Below, one piece after another: positions 41,896-51,008 of a DNA stretch of 64,000 nucleotides; within the stretch, counting starts at the first letter, position 1, and each line of letters opens with the position of its first letter. The position numbers and the translations under genes were made by a program. Source of the DNA: Candidatus Binatia bacterium (GTDB lineage: Bacteria; Vulcanimicrobiota; Vulcanimicrobiia; Vulcanimicrobiales; Vulcanimicrobiaceae); the NCBI GenBank assembly GCA_035544215.1, contig DATKHY010000001.1:271041-335040 (forward strand). The letters are read 5' to 3'. Below the pieces are notes generated by a model. The model worked only from the letters and a program-made list of their open reading frames with translations. It did no database searches and was not told the DNA's origin.

Positions 41896-43050
41896 TTACT
41901 GCGGTGTGGAGATTTTGTAGTGAGCCTGGTGGGTCCTAACGCGACTCCTAGATCTCTGCGGGGCGCCTCCTATATTGGGGCATGGCCCGCAGATCCCGAC
42001 GAAACCATGGTTCGTACCGCTTCCGTCCGCGTACCATCCCGCGATAGCCCAAGCCGTGTTAATGGAATTTACGACGGTGTATGGCGGACTGTGCGACGAC
42101 GCGTCGAGCGCAAGGAACGTTGGAGTCGCCGCTTGGGGATTTTGCACGAGAAAACCATGAGTGCCGGAGCTGTCGACGTAGTCACCCACGACCCCGTCGT
42201 TGAAGTTGAGCCCTTGGCCGAATGACTCGTCAGACCCATTCTTGAACGTGCTATACTTCAGTTCCGAATAGAGCCATACTGCGTGATGCGGCTGTGACGG
42301 CGAGCCATACGACACGGTGCCGACGACATCGCCCAGAGTGTTGATCCCGTTTGCCGTCGATGACACATAGGCTTGGCTTGGTGGGGGCGGAGGGCTGAAA
42401 TCAACGTACGTAAAACCGCTGCCGCTAGGATAGAACTCAAACGCTTGCGGTTCGCATGTACCGCCTGTCGGCTTCAGGTAGTAGCCGACTCCCTGCAGCG
42501 TATCGTTGATAGCGAGCACCTTCGTAACCGCGCAAGTTCCCTGGTTAGGATTCGAAATCGTTGTCCAAATGCCGCCGTGATAGATAACCCCTGCCGCGCC
42601 GCCCACTAAGCCGTTGTCTACGTAGCCAACCTGATACGCGCTCGATTGGGAGGCGTAGTTATTCAGCCCCTGCAGGAAGGTGCTTAGATAAGTAGAGTCG
42701 TCCTCAGCGGAAAAAGTCGGGTACCCAGGCGTCACCATCGTCGTTGGCTCCGGATTCGGAGAAGCCCAGAAACTGTTGTAGATCTGATTATCGCTGCTAT
42801 ACGCACCAACGATATTGTAATCGTTCTCGATGCCGGTCACGTAGTTGTTATTGTTGGCTTTATCATCGACCGTTACAATAAAATAGCAGGCGGCAGAACT
42901 GCCAACGCAACCCGCGGGCGCAGGATGTCGCGGAGATTCAGAGCGCGCATTGACGGCTGTCTGGGGCCAGAGGCTCACAGCCATCGCCGTGGCCATAAAA
43001 GGAACGATCACGAGCGGCGCGCGGCCTGTTATCGATCGCAAAAAACGCAT
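41896..43050 (-). CDS. HAF-repeat-like secreted protein
   Basis: 384 residues from ATG 43050 (GAGGTG upstream); the 19 residues further upstream are rejected. An N-terminal signal-anchor-like segment (LVIVPFMATAMAVSL) has no lipobox. Repeats such as NGINTLGDVVGTV, NFNDGVVGDYVDSSGTHGFL and INTAWAIAGWYADGSGTNHG are clear HAF-type units. Tandem paralogue of the gene at 40,802. The N-terminus of the mature protein contains a CxxxxxxxCY pair. Confidence 0.8.
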   Translation of the reverse strand: MRFLRSITGRAPLVIVPFMATAMAVSLWPQTAVNARSESPRHPAPAGCVGSSAACYFIVTVDDKANNNNYVTGIENDYNIVGAYSSDNQIYNSFWASPNPEPTTMVTPGYPTFSAEDDSTYLSTFLQGLNNYASQSSAYQVGYVDNGLVGGAAGVIYHGGIWTTISNPNQGTCAVTKVLAINDTLQGVGYYLKPTGGTCEPQAFEFYPSGSGFTYVDFSPPPPPSQAYVSSTANGINTLGDVVGTVSYGSPSQPHHAVWLYSELKYSTFKNGSDESFGQGLNFNDGVVGDYVDSSGTHGFLVQNPQAATPTFLALDASSHSPPYTVVNSINTAWAIAGWYADGSGTNHGFVGICGPCPNIGGAPQRSRSRVRTHQAHYKISTPQ

Positions 43051-43202
43051 ACGGAGCACCTCGAAGTTAGCGCGGAGAACGCAAGAGAGAGGGCTGGTCC
43101 GGTGCATTTATGCTAGCTCAAATTAGCCAGCATGGGAACAGCCGTTGTAGCGCTCCCTTGCTCTGCTTTTATATAGCGAACGGTCCGCGTTCCGTTATAC
43201 CG

Positions 43203-44180
43203 TTATACCGCCCCCTGCTCGATCGCCTCGCTGAACGTGGCGAGGTCGATGTTTCCGCCCGAGATAACCGCGACGATCGGACCGTCGCCCACCTTGCCGC
43301 TCAGCGCGGCGGCGACCGGTAGCGCGCCGGCGCCTTCGGCGATCACGCGCGAGCGCTCCGCTAGCAGGCGCATCGCGCGCCGCGTCTCGTCGAGCGTCAC
43401 GACGATCGATCCGTCGACGAGCCCGCGCATCCGTTCCCACATGCGCGGGAAGATGCTCTTACCGCCGGCGCCATCGACGAACGACGGCTGCCATTCCTCG
43501 AATGCCGACGGCTTCCCGAGCTGCAGCGAGCGCGCGTAGGGCGCCGCGGTTTCGGGTTCGGCGACGAAGACGCGCACATTCGGCTTCTTCGCGCGCACCG
43601 CCGACGCAACGCCGGTGACGAGCCCGCCTCCGCCCAGCGCGGTAATGACCGTCGCGACGTCCGGCAGATCTTTCAGGATCTCGAGGCCTGCGGTGGCGTT
43701 GCCCGCGATGAAGTTGTCGTCGTCGAACGGATGGACGAACGTTCCCTCGATGCCGGGAAACGTGCGGCGCTCAAGCCCCTCCCAGCAGGCGTCCCACGTG
43801 GCCTTGACGATCTTCGCGCCCAGCGCGCGCATGCGCGCGATCTTCGTCTCCGGCGCCAGTTCGATCGCGACGACCGTGCAGGGCACGCCGGCCGCGCGCG
43901 CCGCATATGCGACGCCCTGACCCGCATTGCCCGCGCTGATCGTCCAAACTCCACGCGCGCGTTTCTCGGGATCGAGCATTGCGACCGCATTGGCCGCTCC
44001 GCGCAGCTTGAACGAGTTGATCGGCTGGAGATTCTCCAGCTTGAGGAAGATCTTCGGCCGGGACGTGCCTTGCAATTCGAGTAGCGGAGTGCGCACGATT
44101 GTTCCGGCGATCCGCGCTCGCGCCCCTTCGATAGCGTCGATCGTGATTGGCGCGACCGGCGCGTCTAAGTTCGCACTCAT
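43203..44180 (-). CDS. PLP-dependent threonine dehydratase / serine racemase family enzyme
   Basis: 325 residues. Fold-type II PLP enzyme that deaminates threonine or serine to a 2-oxo acid and ammonia, or racemises serine. The Schiff-base Lys is Lys58 in INSFKLRGAAN; the phosphate-binding Gly loop is ALGGGGLVTG near residue 185; SAGNAGQGVAYAA contacts substrate. No C-terminal ACT regulatory domain, so it is the short catabolic type. The ATG at 44180 is chosen because upstream sequence is not enzyme-like and overlaps the divergent gene. Confidence 0.9.
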   Translation of the reverse strand: MSANLDAPVAPITIDAIEGARARIAGTIVRTPLLELQGTSRPKIFLKLENLQPINSFKLRGAANAVAMLDPEKRARGVWTISAGNAGQGVAYAARAAGVPCTVVAIELAPETKIARMRALGAKIVKATWDACWEGLERRTFPGIEGTFVHPFDDDNFIAGNATAGLEILKDLPDVATVITALGGGGLVTGVASAVRAKKPNVRVFVAEPETAAPYARSLQLGKPSAFEEWQPSFVDGAGGKSIFPRMWERMRGLVDGSIVVTLDETRRAMRLLAERSRVIAEGAGALPVAAALSGKVGDGPIVAVISGGNIDLATFSEAIEQGAV

Positions 44181-44271
44181 TTCGGTCAGGTTGGGCCGCT
44201 GAGGTTGCGCTCCTGCAGGGGAGCAGGCGCTCGCAGGGTAGAAACTGCGAGGTAAAGGAGGGTCTCTGAAG

Positions 44272-44733
44272 ATGGCTCGATTTGGCGTTTTGGTCGTCGC
44301 AGTTCTGATGGCCGCCGCGTGCTTAACGGGGAGGGCTGTCGCGTCTGACACGGGCGCCGTGATGGCGGTAATCAATAATGCGGTAGCATCCTTTAACAAG
44401 GGCGACGAGAAGACGTGGAATGGGCTATGCACGCCGTCCGCATCCATCATCTCGAACATCCCGCCGTACCAATACTCGACGACATGCGCCGATTGGTGGA
44501 GCGCGCACGCCGCTTCCGACAAGAAGCTCGGAATTTCGGGCGAGGTGGTGACGCTCTCGGCGGCATGGCATGTCCTCGTAACCGGCGATCGCGCGTACGC
44601 CGCGCTGCCCGCGAGCTTCGTGTACAAACAGAAGGGCAAGACGGTCAAGTCTTCCGGAAACGTCCTCACGGTCGCGCTGCAGAAAACTGCGGCGGGTTGG
44701 CGGATGACCGGCTGGTCGTGGGCGCAACACTGA
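44272..44733 (+). CDS. Exported SnoaL/NTF2-like protein
   Basis: 153 residues. Signal peptide ends near AVASDT (about residue 25). The mature domain begins with a helix (MAVINNAVASFNKGDEKTWN) and ends in LTVALQKTAAGWRMTGWSW, the NTF2/SnoaL-like arrangement. AAAGGAGGG precedes the ATG. A ligand-binding or enzymatic role is possible. Divergent from the dehydratase gene. Confidence 0.75.
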   Translation: MARFGVLVVAVLMAAACLTGRAVASDTGAVMAVINNAVASFNKGDEKTWNGLCTPSASIISNIPPYQYSTTCADWWSAHAASDKKLGISGEVVTLSAAWHVLVTGDRAYAALPASFVYKQKGKTVKSSGNVLTVALQKTAAGWRMTGWSWAQH

Positions 44734-44863
44734 AGCTGATCCACATATAGGACGTAGCGCTAGGTGCCTCGCCCTCCAAGGCTGCTTCCGATGATCTGAG
44801 AATCCGATTAGTAGCGCGTTGATGTGCCGACATCCCGGGTAGTAACGCGGGAAGGAGGCACAA

Positions 44864-46072
44864 ATGCGAATCAAACGATCAATCTCCGTAATCATCGCTA
44901 CCGTTCTCATCGCTGCTGTGCCGCTGGCCGCGTCACCCCAAGTGAGTTTTGGCGTTGGCGTCGCCTTCGGCGGTCCGGGATGGGGCGTCGGCATTGCCGC
45001 TTACTCTCCGCCTGCGTTGCCCGACTACTCAATGCCCCCGGCGCCGTATCCAAACTGGCAGTGGTGCCCGGGCTACTGGGGCTGGGGAGCGTACGGCTAT
45101 TACTGGGTTCCGGGCTACTGGACGGCGCCGCCCGCGGTCGGCCTCTACTGGACGCCGGGGTACTGGGGCTACGGAAACGGTGGCTACGCGTGGAACCCGG
45201 GATACTGGGGCCCAACCGTCGGCTTCTATGGCGGAATTAACTACGGGTACGGTTACTTTGGCGTCGGCTACGTCGGCGGCTATTGGTCCGGCGGCGCCTT
45301 CAACTACAACACCGCCGTGGTCAACGTCAACCGAACAGTAATCAGGAACACGTACATCAACCGGGCCGTAATCCACGGTCGCGTGTCCGGCGGGTCGCGC
45401 GTGAGCTTCAACGGCGGCCGGGGCGGGGTCAGAGCGCGACCGACTACGGCGCAACTGGCCGCGCGTCGCCACGGCGTTGCCGCCACCGCCGCGCAGCGCG
45501 CTAACGCTCGAGTGGCCGCCCGTGACCGCAACATGCTCGCCGCCGTGAACCACGGCCGGCCTCGCGTGGCGGCCGTGCAAAGGCCGCTTAGCGCGACGCA
45601 TCGTCCGGCGGGCATGCACGCGATCACCGCAGCCGATCGCAGAGTCGCGCACCAAGCGATGCGGCACGGTACCGTCAGTGCCGCCACGCATCATACCGCA
45701 GCGGCGAGTCACGGCAGCATCAGTGCCGCAACGCATCACGGCGCAGCGGCTACGCACGGCAGCGTGAGCGCAGCCACGCGCCACAGCGCAGCTGCAACGC
45801 ATGGTAGCATGAGCGCTGCCACGCACCATAGCGCCGCCGCGTGGCATGGTAACATCACTAGCGCACGGGGCTACTCGCACGCCGCGTATGGCGGACGTAG
45901 CTCTGGCGGCTATTCGCACGCTTCGTATGGCGGACGTCCTTCCGGCGGCGGCTACTCCCATGCAACGTACGGCGGTCGCCCGGGTGGCGGCTTCTCGCAT
46001 GCGTCATACGGCGGCCGTCCCGCCGGCGGCGGAGGCGGAGGAGGCGGCAGAGGCAGACCGCCTCGGAGCTAA
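44864..46072 (+). CDS. YXWGXW-repeat exported protein
   Basis: 402 residues, GGAGG before the ATG. Signal peptide to about residue 24. Residues 60-140 contain repeated aromatic units (PGYWGWGAYGYYWVPGYW and YWTPGYWGYGNGGY) typical of YXWGXW proteins. A basic Ala-rich middle is followed by His-rich repeats of the type HGSVSAATRHSAAAT (about six) and Gly-rich YSHASYGGRPSGGG repeats. Low-complexity, positively charged and probably envelope-associated. A strong terminator follows. Confidence 0.85.
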   Translation: MRIKRSISVIIATVLIAAVPLAASPQVSFGVGVAFGGPGWGVGIAAYSPPALPDYSMPPAPYPNWQWCPGYWGWGAYGYYWVPGYWTAPPAVGLYWTPGYWGYGNGGYAWNPGYWGPTVGFYGGINYGYGYFGVGYVGGYWSGGAFNYNTAVVNVNRTVIRNTYINRAVIHGRVSGGSRVSFNGGRGGVRARPTTAQLAARRHGVAATAAQRANARVAARDRNMLAAVNHGRPRVAAVQRPLSATHRPAGMHAITAADRRVAHQAMRHGTVSAATHHTAAASHGSISAATHHGAAATHGSVSAATRHSAAATHGSMSAATHHSAAAWHGNITSARGYSHAAYGGRSSGGYSHASYGGRPSGGGYSHATYGGRPGGGFSHASYGGRPAGGGGGGGGRGRPPRS

Positions 46073-46092
46073 AGGAAAGCGCACGAACGCGC

Positions 46093-46128
46093 GAGGTGGG
46101 AATCCGAAACGGATTCCCACCTCTTTTT
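46093..46128 (+). terminator. Strong intrinsic terminator
   Basis: GAGGTGGGAATCCG and CGGATTCCCACCTC form a perfect 14-bp stem with an AAA loop, followed by TTTTT. It ends the YXWGXW gene and insulates the serine-hydrolase-like gene. Confidence 0.92.
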
Positions 46129-46181
46129 ACTTGCCACCTCTGCAGAAGGGGCGTGTCTGCTTGGCAGCGCAGGTGACGACG

Positions 46182-47390
46182 ATGAAACCTTTGCGCTTCT
46201 TCTCATGCAAGGTCGCTATCGCATTGGCGGTCGTCGCCTTTATCCTCTCTTCTCCCGCAGCTGCGAGCGCCAACCCGTCGTCCGCCGCGGCGATCGAGAG
46301 CGTTGTCCGCAACTTCATGGCGAAGAATCACTTGAAGGCGGTCATCGTGCAGGTGCGCTCGAACGGAAGCGACGCCTACACGGGTGCGTTCGGCGAATCG
46401 ATGACCGGTGTGCCCGCGACGGCCGACATGCACTTTCGCAACGGTGCGCTCGCGTTCACATACATGGCGACCTTGCTGCTCGAATTCGTCGACCAGAAAA
46501 AGGTCACGCTCGACGCCAAGCTATCACACTTCTTTCCAAACCTCCCTCGCGCGAACCAAATCACGCTCAAGGATCTCGCCCAGATGACGTCGGGCTACGC
46601 CGACTACGTTTATCAAAACTCCTTCCAAGACGCTCTCTATCACGATCCCTTCCGGCGGTGGACGCCGGAACAGCTGATCCACATCGGCGTATCTGGTCCC
46701 GAGCAGTTCGCTCCCGGCACGAACTGGGGATACTGCCACACCAACTACGTGATTCTCGGCCGCGTGCTCGAGAAGATCGCGGGCATGCCGCTCGCCGACG
46801 CGCTGCAGCGGCTCGTCTTGGAGCCGATGGGCCTGAAACAGACGACGCAGTCCGCGACGGCGGTGGTTCCGCAGCCGGTCTTGCATGCGTTCACATCGGA
46901 GCGCCGCGCGATCCTCGGCATCAAGCCGGGCGTGCCGTTTTACGAAGAGGCGACGTATTGGAATCCATCGTGGACGACGATCGACGGGGCAGTCGAATCG
47001 ACGGACATCACGGATCTCGGCGTGTCGATCGAGGCGGTTGCGTCCGGGAAACTGTTGTCGCCGGCCTCCTCCGCCGCGCAGATCACTCCGCATCTCATCG
47101 GTTTCGGACACGCGCAAAAGGGTTGCCCGGCATGTCAGAAAGGCAGCGTGACCTTGAGCTACGGCCTCGGCGTGATCTTTTCGGGTCCGTGGATCACGCA
47201 GACGCTCGGATTCGCCGGCGCCTCGGGTGCAGTCGGCTATCTTCCGGCGCAGAAGCTGACGATTGCGGTGGAGGCGACGAACGGCCAGGGAGCCTACGAC
47301 GCGCACGGCAACGCCGGACTCGGCGCGGTCGCACTCTTTCGCGCGGTGGCCGACGCCATCGCTCCCGACACGCTGCCCGCCGGACGTTGA
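46182..47390 (+). CDS. Beta-lactamase-fold protein lacking catalytic residues (pseudoenzyme)
   Basis: 402 residues from ATG 46182; signal peptide to about residue 30. Overall it aligns with class C beta-lactamase/serine hydrolase proteins: the segment LLEFVDQKKVTLDAKLSHFF, then ITLKDLAQMTSGYADY, NYVILGRVLEKIAGMPLADA and LEPMGLKQTT. But where active enzymes have SxxK, this has HFRNGALAFTYMAT (Ala89 and Phe92); the YxN motif reads YCH (184-186); and the C-terminal H/K-x-G site reads FAGASG. All three sites are lost. It may bind muropeptides or have another scaffold role. Confidence 0.85.
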   Translation: MKPLRFFSCKVAIALAVVAFILSSPAAASANPSSAAAIESVVRNFMAKNHLKAVIVQVRSNGSDAYTGAFGESMTGVPATADMHFRNGALAFTYMATLLLEFVDQKKVTLDAKLSHFFPNLPRANQITLKDLAQMTSGYADYVYQNSFQDALYHDPFRRWTPEQLIHIGVSGPEQFAPGTNWGYCHTNYVILGRVLEKIAGMPLADALQRLVLEPMGLKQTTQSATAVVPQPVLHAFTSERRAILGIKPGVPFYEEATYWNPSWTTIDGAVESTDITDLGVSIEAVASGKLLSPASSAAQITPHLIGFGHAQKGCPACQKGSVTLSYGLGVIFSGPWITQTLGFAGASGAVGYLPAQKLTIAVEATNGQGAYDAHGNAGLGAVALFRAVADAIAPDTLPAGR

Positions 47391-47401
47391 ACCCTTAACG
47401 C

Positions 47402-47851
47402 ATGAGCTGGCGCTGTCCGCGATGCGGTCGCAGCTTTCGCCGGGCGAATCAACGCCACGCATGCGGCACGGGCAAGGCGACCGATTTGCTTAAGAACCGG
47501 CCGGCAACTCTGGTGCAACTCTACCGAAGACTCGAGGCGACGATACGCGGCTTCGGCGACGTGGAGGTCGTGACGCGCGATCGCTACGCGCTCTTCCGCA
47601 CGACGCGCATCTTTGCCGACCTCACGGTCATAGGGGATGCTTTGCGCGTCGTGATCCACCTCGCCCGAAAGGCGGACGGACCGGCTTTCATCAAGATCGG
47701 GAGGGACGGCAAGCGGGTGTCGCACGTCGCCCTCGTCCAAACGCCCTCCGAGCTGCGGGGAATCGTGCCCTTCCTCCGCGAGGCGTTCGCCCTCGCGAAG
47801 AGTGAAGAGCGCGCCAAATCGAACCCTTTGCAAGCGACAAAAAACGCATAG
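47402..47851 (+). CDS. DUF5655-like protein with N-terminal zinc knuckle
   Basis: 149 residues. N-terminal WRCPRCGRSFRRANQRHAC forms a CxxC...HxC knuckle (residues 5-21). The rest (LYRRLEATIRGFGDVEVVTRDRYALFR and VIHLARKADGPAFIKI) matches the DUF5655 domain, which is related to nucleic-acid-modification-associated proteins of unknown function. Starts 11 bp after the preceding gene. Confidence 0.75.
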   Translation: MSWRCPRCGRSFRRANQRHACGTGKATDLLKNRPATLVQLYRRLEATIRGFGDVEVVTRDRYALFRTTRIFADLTVIGDALRVVIHLARKADGPAFIKIGRDGKRVSHVALVQTPSELRGIVPFLREAFALAKSEERAKSNPLQATKNA

Positions 47852-47884
47852 CCTATAGCCTATTAAGCGCGCGAGGAGGGAGCG

Positions 47885-47902
47885 CCGAGTTCCCGAACTC
47901 GG
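47885..47902 (+). promoter_or_regulatory. Hairpin between ribosome binding site and MFS start
   Basis: CCGAGTT (47,885-47,891) and AACTCGG (47,896-47,902) form a perfect 7-bp stem with a CCCG loop, 6 nt before the ATG. A GAGGAGGG Shine-Dalgarno-like sequence lies just upstream at 47,873-47,880, too far from the ATG unless the hairpin is looped out. This could be an operator or a translational control element. Confidence 0.5.
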
Positions 47903-47908
47903 AACGCT

Positions 47909-49150
47909 ATGGCGCCGCGCGTTATAGGCATGGTCGTCCTTCTCGGCGTTCTCATTTTCATCAACTATATCGACCGCGGAAACTTATCGACGGCCGCGCC
48001 GCTGATCAAGACCGAGCTGAACATCTCGGCGACGCAGCTCGGATTTCTCCTGACCGCCTTCTTCATTACCTACATGCCGGTCCAGCCGTTCGTAGGTTGG
48101 CTCGTCGACCGGTTGGGCGCGAGCCGCGTTCTCGTGGCCGGCTTTCTTCTCTGGTCGCTCGCCACGGTGCTGAGCGGGCTCGCCGGCGGATTCGCGGCGC
48201 TGTTCGCTTGCCGCTTATTGCTGGGCGCCGGCGAGTCGGTCACTTTTCCCGCCATCTCGCATTCGTTGGCCGAGAACGTCGGCGAAACACAGCGCGGCTT
48301 TGCAAACGGCATCGTCATGTCGGGGATATCGTTTGGTCCGGCGTTCGGCATCTTCTTCGGCGGATTGGTGATCGCGGCGTACGGGTGGCGTTCGTTCTTC
48401 ATCTGGTTCGGTGTTCTCAGCTTGCTGTGGGTCGTCGCCTGGCTCGCAATCGCGCAAAAGGGCTCGCGGCCCAGCGCCTCGGCACCTCCGGTGCAGTCGC
48501 CGCCGATCGAGCTCCTGTTACGTGAACCGTCCCTCTGGGGCGCGTCCGCCGGTGCCTTCTGCTCAAATTACCTGCTCTATTTTCTCCTCACGTGGATTCC
48601 GTATTATCTGGTACACGAGCGGCATTGGACGCTGCCGCAGATGGCACGCATCGGCGGTACGACGTTCTTACTCATGGGGATAACCATGGTCTGTTCGGGA
48701 TGGATCGCCGACCGCTTCATTCGAAACGGAGCGACGCCGACCGTCGTCCGAAAGACGGTCTTCGGAATAGGAGCGGTTGTCGCCGCGGTCTCGTTGCTCG
48801 GCGAGGCGCACTCGAGCAATCTCGCCTCGGTCGGGTGGCTGTTTGGTGTCGGCGTTGGTAGCGGCTTCCTGCACGCCAACAACTTCGTCATAGGTCAGAC
48901 CATCGCGGGACCGGAGGCTGCCGGACGATGGGCCGGCATCCAAAATACGCTCAGCAACATTTCGGGCGTCATCGCGCCGTCACTCACGGGCATCCTCGTG
49001 GACCGCACGGGAAGCTTCGTATTGCCCTTCACGATCGCCGCCGTACTGTCGATCCTCAGCGGCAGCGCGTGGATCTTTCTCGTCGGCACGATCGAACCGA
49101 TCGATTGGCCCGACCGGCTCGCGGCCCGGCTACGTCCCATTCCCGGCTAA
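47909..49150 (+). CDS. Major facilitator superfamily transporter (anion/sugar-acid type)
   Basis: 413 residues, 12 predicted helices. NYIDRGNLSTAAPLIKTEL in helix 1 and the loop GWLVDRLGASRVL (MFS motif A) between helices 2 and 3 are typical of the anion:cation symporter branch (hexuronate, tartrate, glucarate and similar). No catabolic genes nearby indicate the substrate. ATG 47909 is the only plausible start; see the hairpin immediately upstream. Confidence 0.9.
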   Translation: MAPRVIGMVVLLGVLIFINYIDRGNLSTAAPLIKTELNISATQLGFLLTAFFITYMPVQPFVGWLVDRLGASRVLVAGFLLWSLATVLSGLAGGFAALFACRLLLGAGESVTFPAISHSLAENVGETQRGFANGIVMSGISFGPAFGIFFGGLVIAAYGWRSFFIWFGVLSLLWVVAWLAIAQKGSRPSASAPPVQSPPIELLLREPSLWGASAGAFCSNYLLYFLLTWIPYYLVHERHWTLPQMARIGGTTFLLMGITMVCSGWIADRFIRNGATPTVVRKTVFGIGAVVAAVSLLGEAHSSNLASVGWLFGVGVGSGFLHANNFVIGQTIAGPEAAGRWAGIQNTLSNISGVIAPSLTGILVDRTGSFVLPFTIAAVLSILSGSAWIFLVGTIEPIDWPDRLAARLRPIPG

Positions 49151-49363
49151 CGCACTTCTACCGTAGGTGCGTTTAGCTGGCGCATGAATATTCGATCTGA
49201 TTGGTGCCTGCGAACCCTCGTTCCCCGGTGTTGAATAGGCGTCATCGCTCGCGACGTTAACGCTGGTCACTCTATTTGTGGGGAGCGCTGCAGGCAGCGG
49301 CAGAGCAACGAAAAATAGCTACCGGAGCCAAAGGTGGCCCATCAATTTCGGAGGTACCAGACG

Positions 49364-50566
49364 ATGTTCCGTTGCAAGGCAGTGACGCTTTTCTTGATCG
49401 GTGTCGTATTGACCGCGGCGGCTTGCAGCAGCGGCGCCGTCTCGCCGAGTGCGCCGGAGGGGGTGGGCCCCGCGTTAAGCGCATCGACATCCAAAATCCA
49501 ACACATCGTCATTGTCGTGCAGGAGGCGCGCAGCTTCGACGATCTGTTCTGCGCGTATGGAGGAGCGGAAGGGAAGTGCGCCGACCAGACGATCCCGCTC
49601 GAGGCGAACTGCACGCTTTCGGATACGTTCCAAGACTACGAGCGGGATCGTAAAACAGGCAAGTTCGGCAAGGAGCACGCGGATTGCCCCGGCTACCAGC
49701 GTCCGGAGTACGCGCACGTTCCGGCGTCGGAGCTGGCGCAGTACTACCAGATCGCTCAGCAGTACGTGCTTGGCGACGAGATGTATTCCTCAACCGGCAA
49801 TCCTACGTTCGAGGCACATCAGTACCTGACTGCCGCGGAGGCCGGCAACGCCGAAAATCAGCCTTTCGGTAGGGCGCCCAAGGACGATTGCGTTTATCAT
49901 CAGTGGGTCCGCATCTTTAAGGGCGGCAAGACTGCCGCGTGTTTTACGTACGAGACGCTGGGTGATGAATTGACTGCAACGGGGCTGAGTTGGCGCTACT
50001 ATCGCAGCGCCGACAGTAAACAACCTATCGTTAATACGTGGGACGCCTACGGCTGGGTTAAGGGAGGAAGCAGCGGCATCTCGCCATCGTCGCAGTTCAT
50101 CCAGGACGTTTGTTCGGGAACACTCGCGACGGTAACTTGGGTCACGCCCGCTTTTTCCGACTCGGATCTTTCAGGATCGCTTTCGTCGAGCGGTCCAAAA
50201 TGGGTCGCATCGGTCGTTAACGCCGTCGGCGAGAGCCAGTTCTGGAGCTCAAGCGCGGTCGTCGTCGTGTGGAGCGGCTTTGGCGGATGGTACGACCACG
50301 TGCGGCCGCAGTTCGTAGACTTTGAGGGACTGGGCTTTCGCGTTCCGGTGCTCGTCGTATCGCCGTATGCGCTAAGCGGTTCGGTCGACCACGTCCACTT
50401 CGAGACGGGGAGCATTCTAAAATTTGTCGAGGACACGTTCGGCCTCCAGCCACTTGCGGTCAGCGACAAACGCGCCCGCGATCTGGGCGTTTCTACGCTC
50501 GACATGCACCAGCGACCCAGGGCTTTCATGCCTGTCGACGGCGGGTCAGGCTGCGATCGACGGTAA
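49364..50566 (+). CDS. Phosphoesterase-family lipoprotein with lost active-site residues
   Basis: 400 residues from ATG 49364 (GGAGGT upstream). Lipobox AAAC near residue 21. Clear paralogue of the phosphoesterases at 32,044 and 53,767. The first metal motif reads VVQEARSFDD (Ala55 replaces Asn); the nucleophile region reads GNPTFEAHQY with Thr for Ser; the second metal motif reads VWSGFGGWYD, losing both Asp; and the DHxG segment reads DSDLSGS. It is therefore probably inactive as a phosphatase, yet is full length and open. Confidence 0.88.
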   Translation: MFRCKAVTLFLIGVVLTAAACSSGAVSPSAPEGVGPALSASTSKIQHIVIVVQEARSFDDLFCAYGGAEGKCADQTIPLEANCTLSDTFQDYERDRKTGKFGKEHADCPGYQRPEYAHVPASELAQYYQIAQQYVLGDEMYSSTGNPTFEAHQYLTAAEAGNAENQPFGRAPKDDCVYHQWVRIFKGGKTAACFTYETLGDELTATGLSWRYYRSADSKQPIVNTWDAYGWVKGGSSGISPSSQFIQDVCSGTLATVTWVTPAFSDSDLSGSLSSSGPKWVASVVNAVGESQFWSSSAVVVVWSGFGGWYDHVRPQFVDFEGLGFRVPVLVVSPYALSGSVDHVHFETGSILKFVEDTFGLQPLAVSDKRARDLGVSTLDMHQRPRAFMPVDGGSGCDRR

Positions 50567-50594
50567 GGGAAAAACTGGGACGTTGGCTCCGCGC

Positions 50595-50999
50595 ATGATT
50601 AAGGCAAAGCCGGCAAAGCTCAGACTCCGGTTTGATAAGGTCGCGCTCGCGTTTATCGACGATATGCGGCGCGCGGGCGATCGTGTTAAACGGGGGCGCG
50701 TCATGATCGTTACCATCACTGCTCCGATTTGGCAGTATAGGAAGACGAGCGCAGCAGTGCACGAGCGAATCCACGAGGCTCTCGCGGCGGCGCCTGCGGG
50801 TTTGCGAATCGATGAAGCGATTTACGGGAACCGCGTTTGCGTTCGGGTAGCGAAGAACGGGCGCGCCTACCCTTCCAACGTCATCGCCGTCGTGCACAAC
50901 CCGGAGACCCCCGCCACGCTTCTCATCGAACTGATAACGGCGTTTCTGGAACGCAGTGAGGCCGAATTGCCCGCCGGCTTGGAGCGCGTCCTCAAGTAA
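50595..50999 (+). CDS. Hypothetical cytoplasmic protein
   Basis: 134 residues from ATG 50595; longer upstream frame overlaps the phosphoesterase gene. Mixed alpha/beta, beginning with basic MIKAKPAKLRLRFDKVALAFIDD and including APIWQYRKTSAAVHERIHEAL and IYGNRVCVRVAKNGRAYPS. No signal or membrane segment. No family recognised. It starts 28 bp after the previous stop. Confidence 0.6.
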   Translation: MIKAKPAKLRLRFDKVALAFIDDMRRAGDRVKRGRVMIVTITAPIWQYRKTSAAVHERIHEALAAAPAGLRIDEAIYGNRVCVRVAKNGRAYPSNVIAVVHNPETPATLLIELITAFLERSEAELPAGLERVLK

Positions 51000-51008
51000 A
51001 GACGGTGA

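Noticed and set aside
45029..46000. Long leftward frame antisense to the YXWGXW gene
   Set aside because: It mirrors low-complexity repeats of a gene with a signal peptide, ribosome binding site and terminator.
44864..46072. Possible CRISPR-like repetition in the His/Gly-rich repeats
   Set aside because: Repeats are in-frame coding units with variable sequence and no unique spacers; no cas genes are present.
46205..47398. 397-residue rightward frame inside the beta-lactamase-fold gene
   Set aside because: Arg-rich alternative frame of a gene whose real frame has a signal peptide and clear family motifs.
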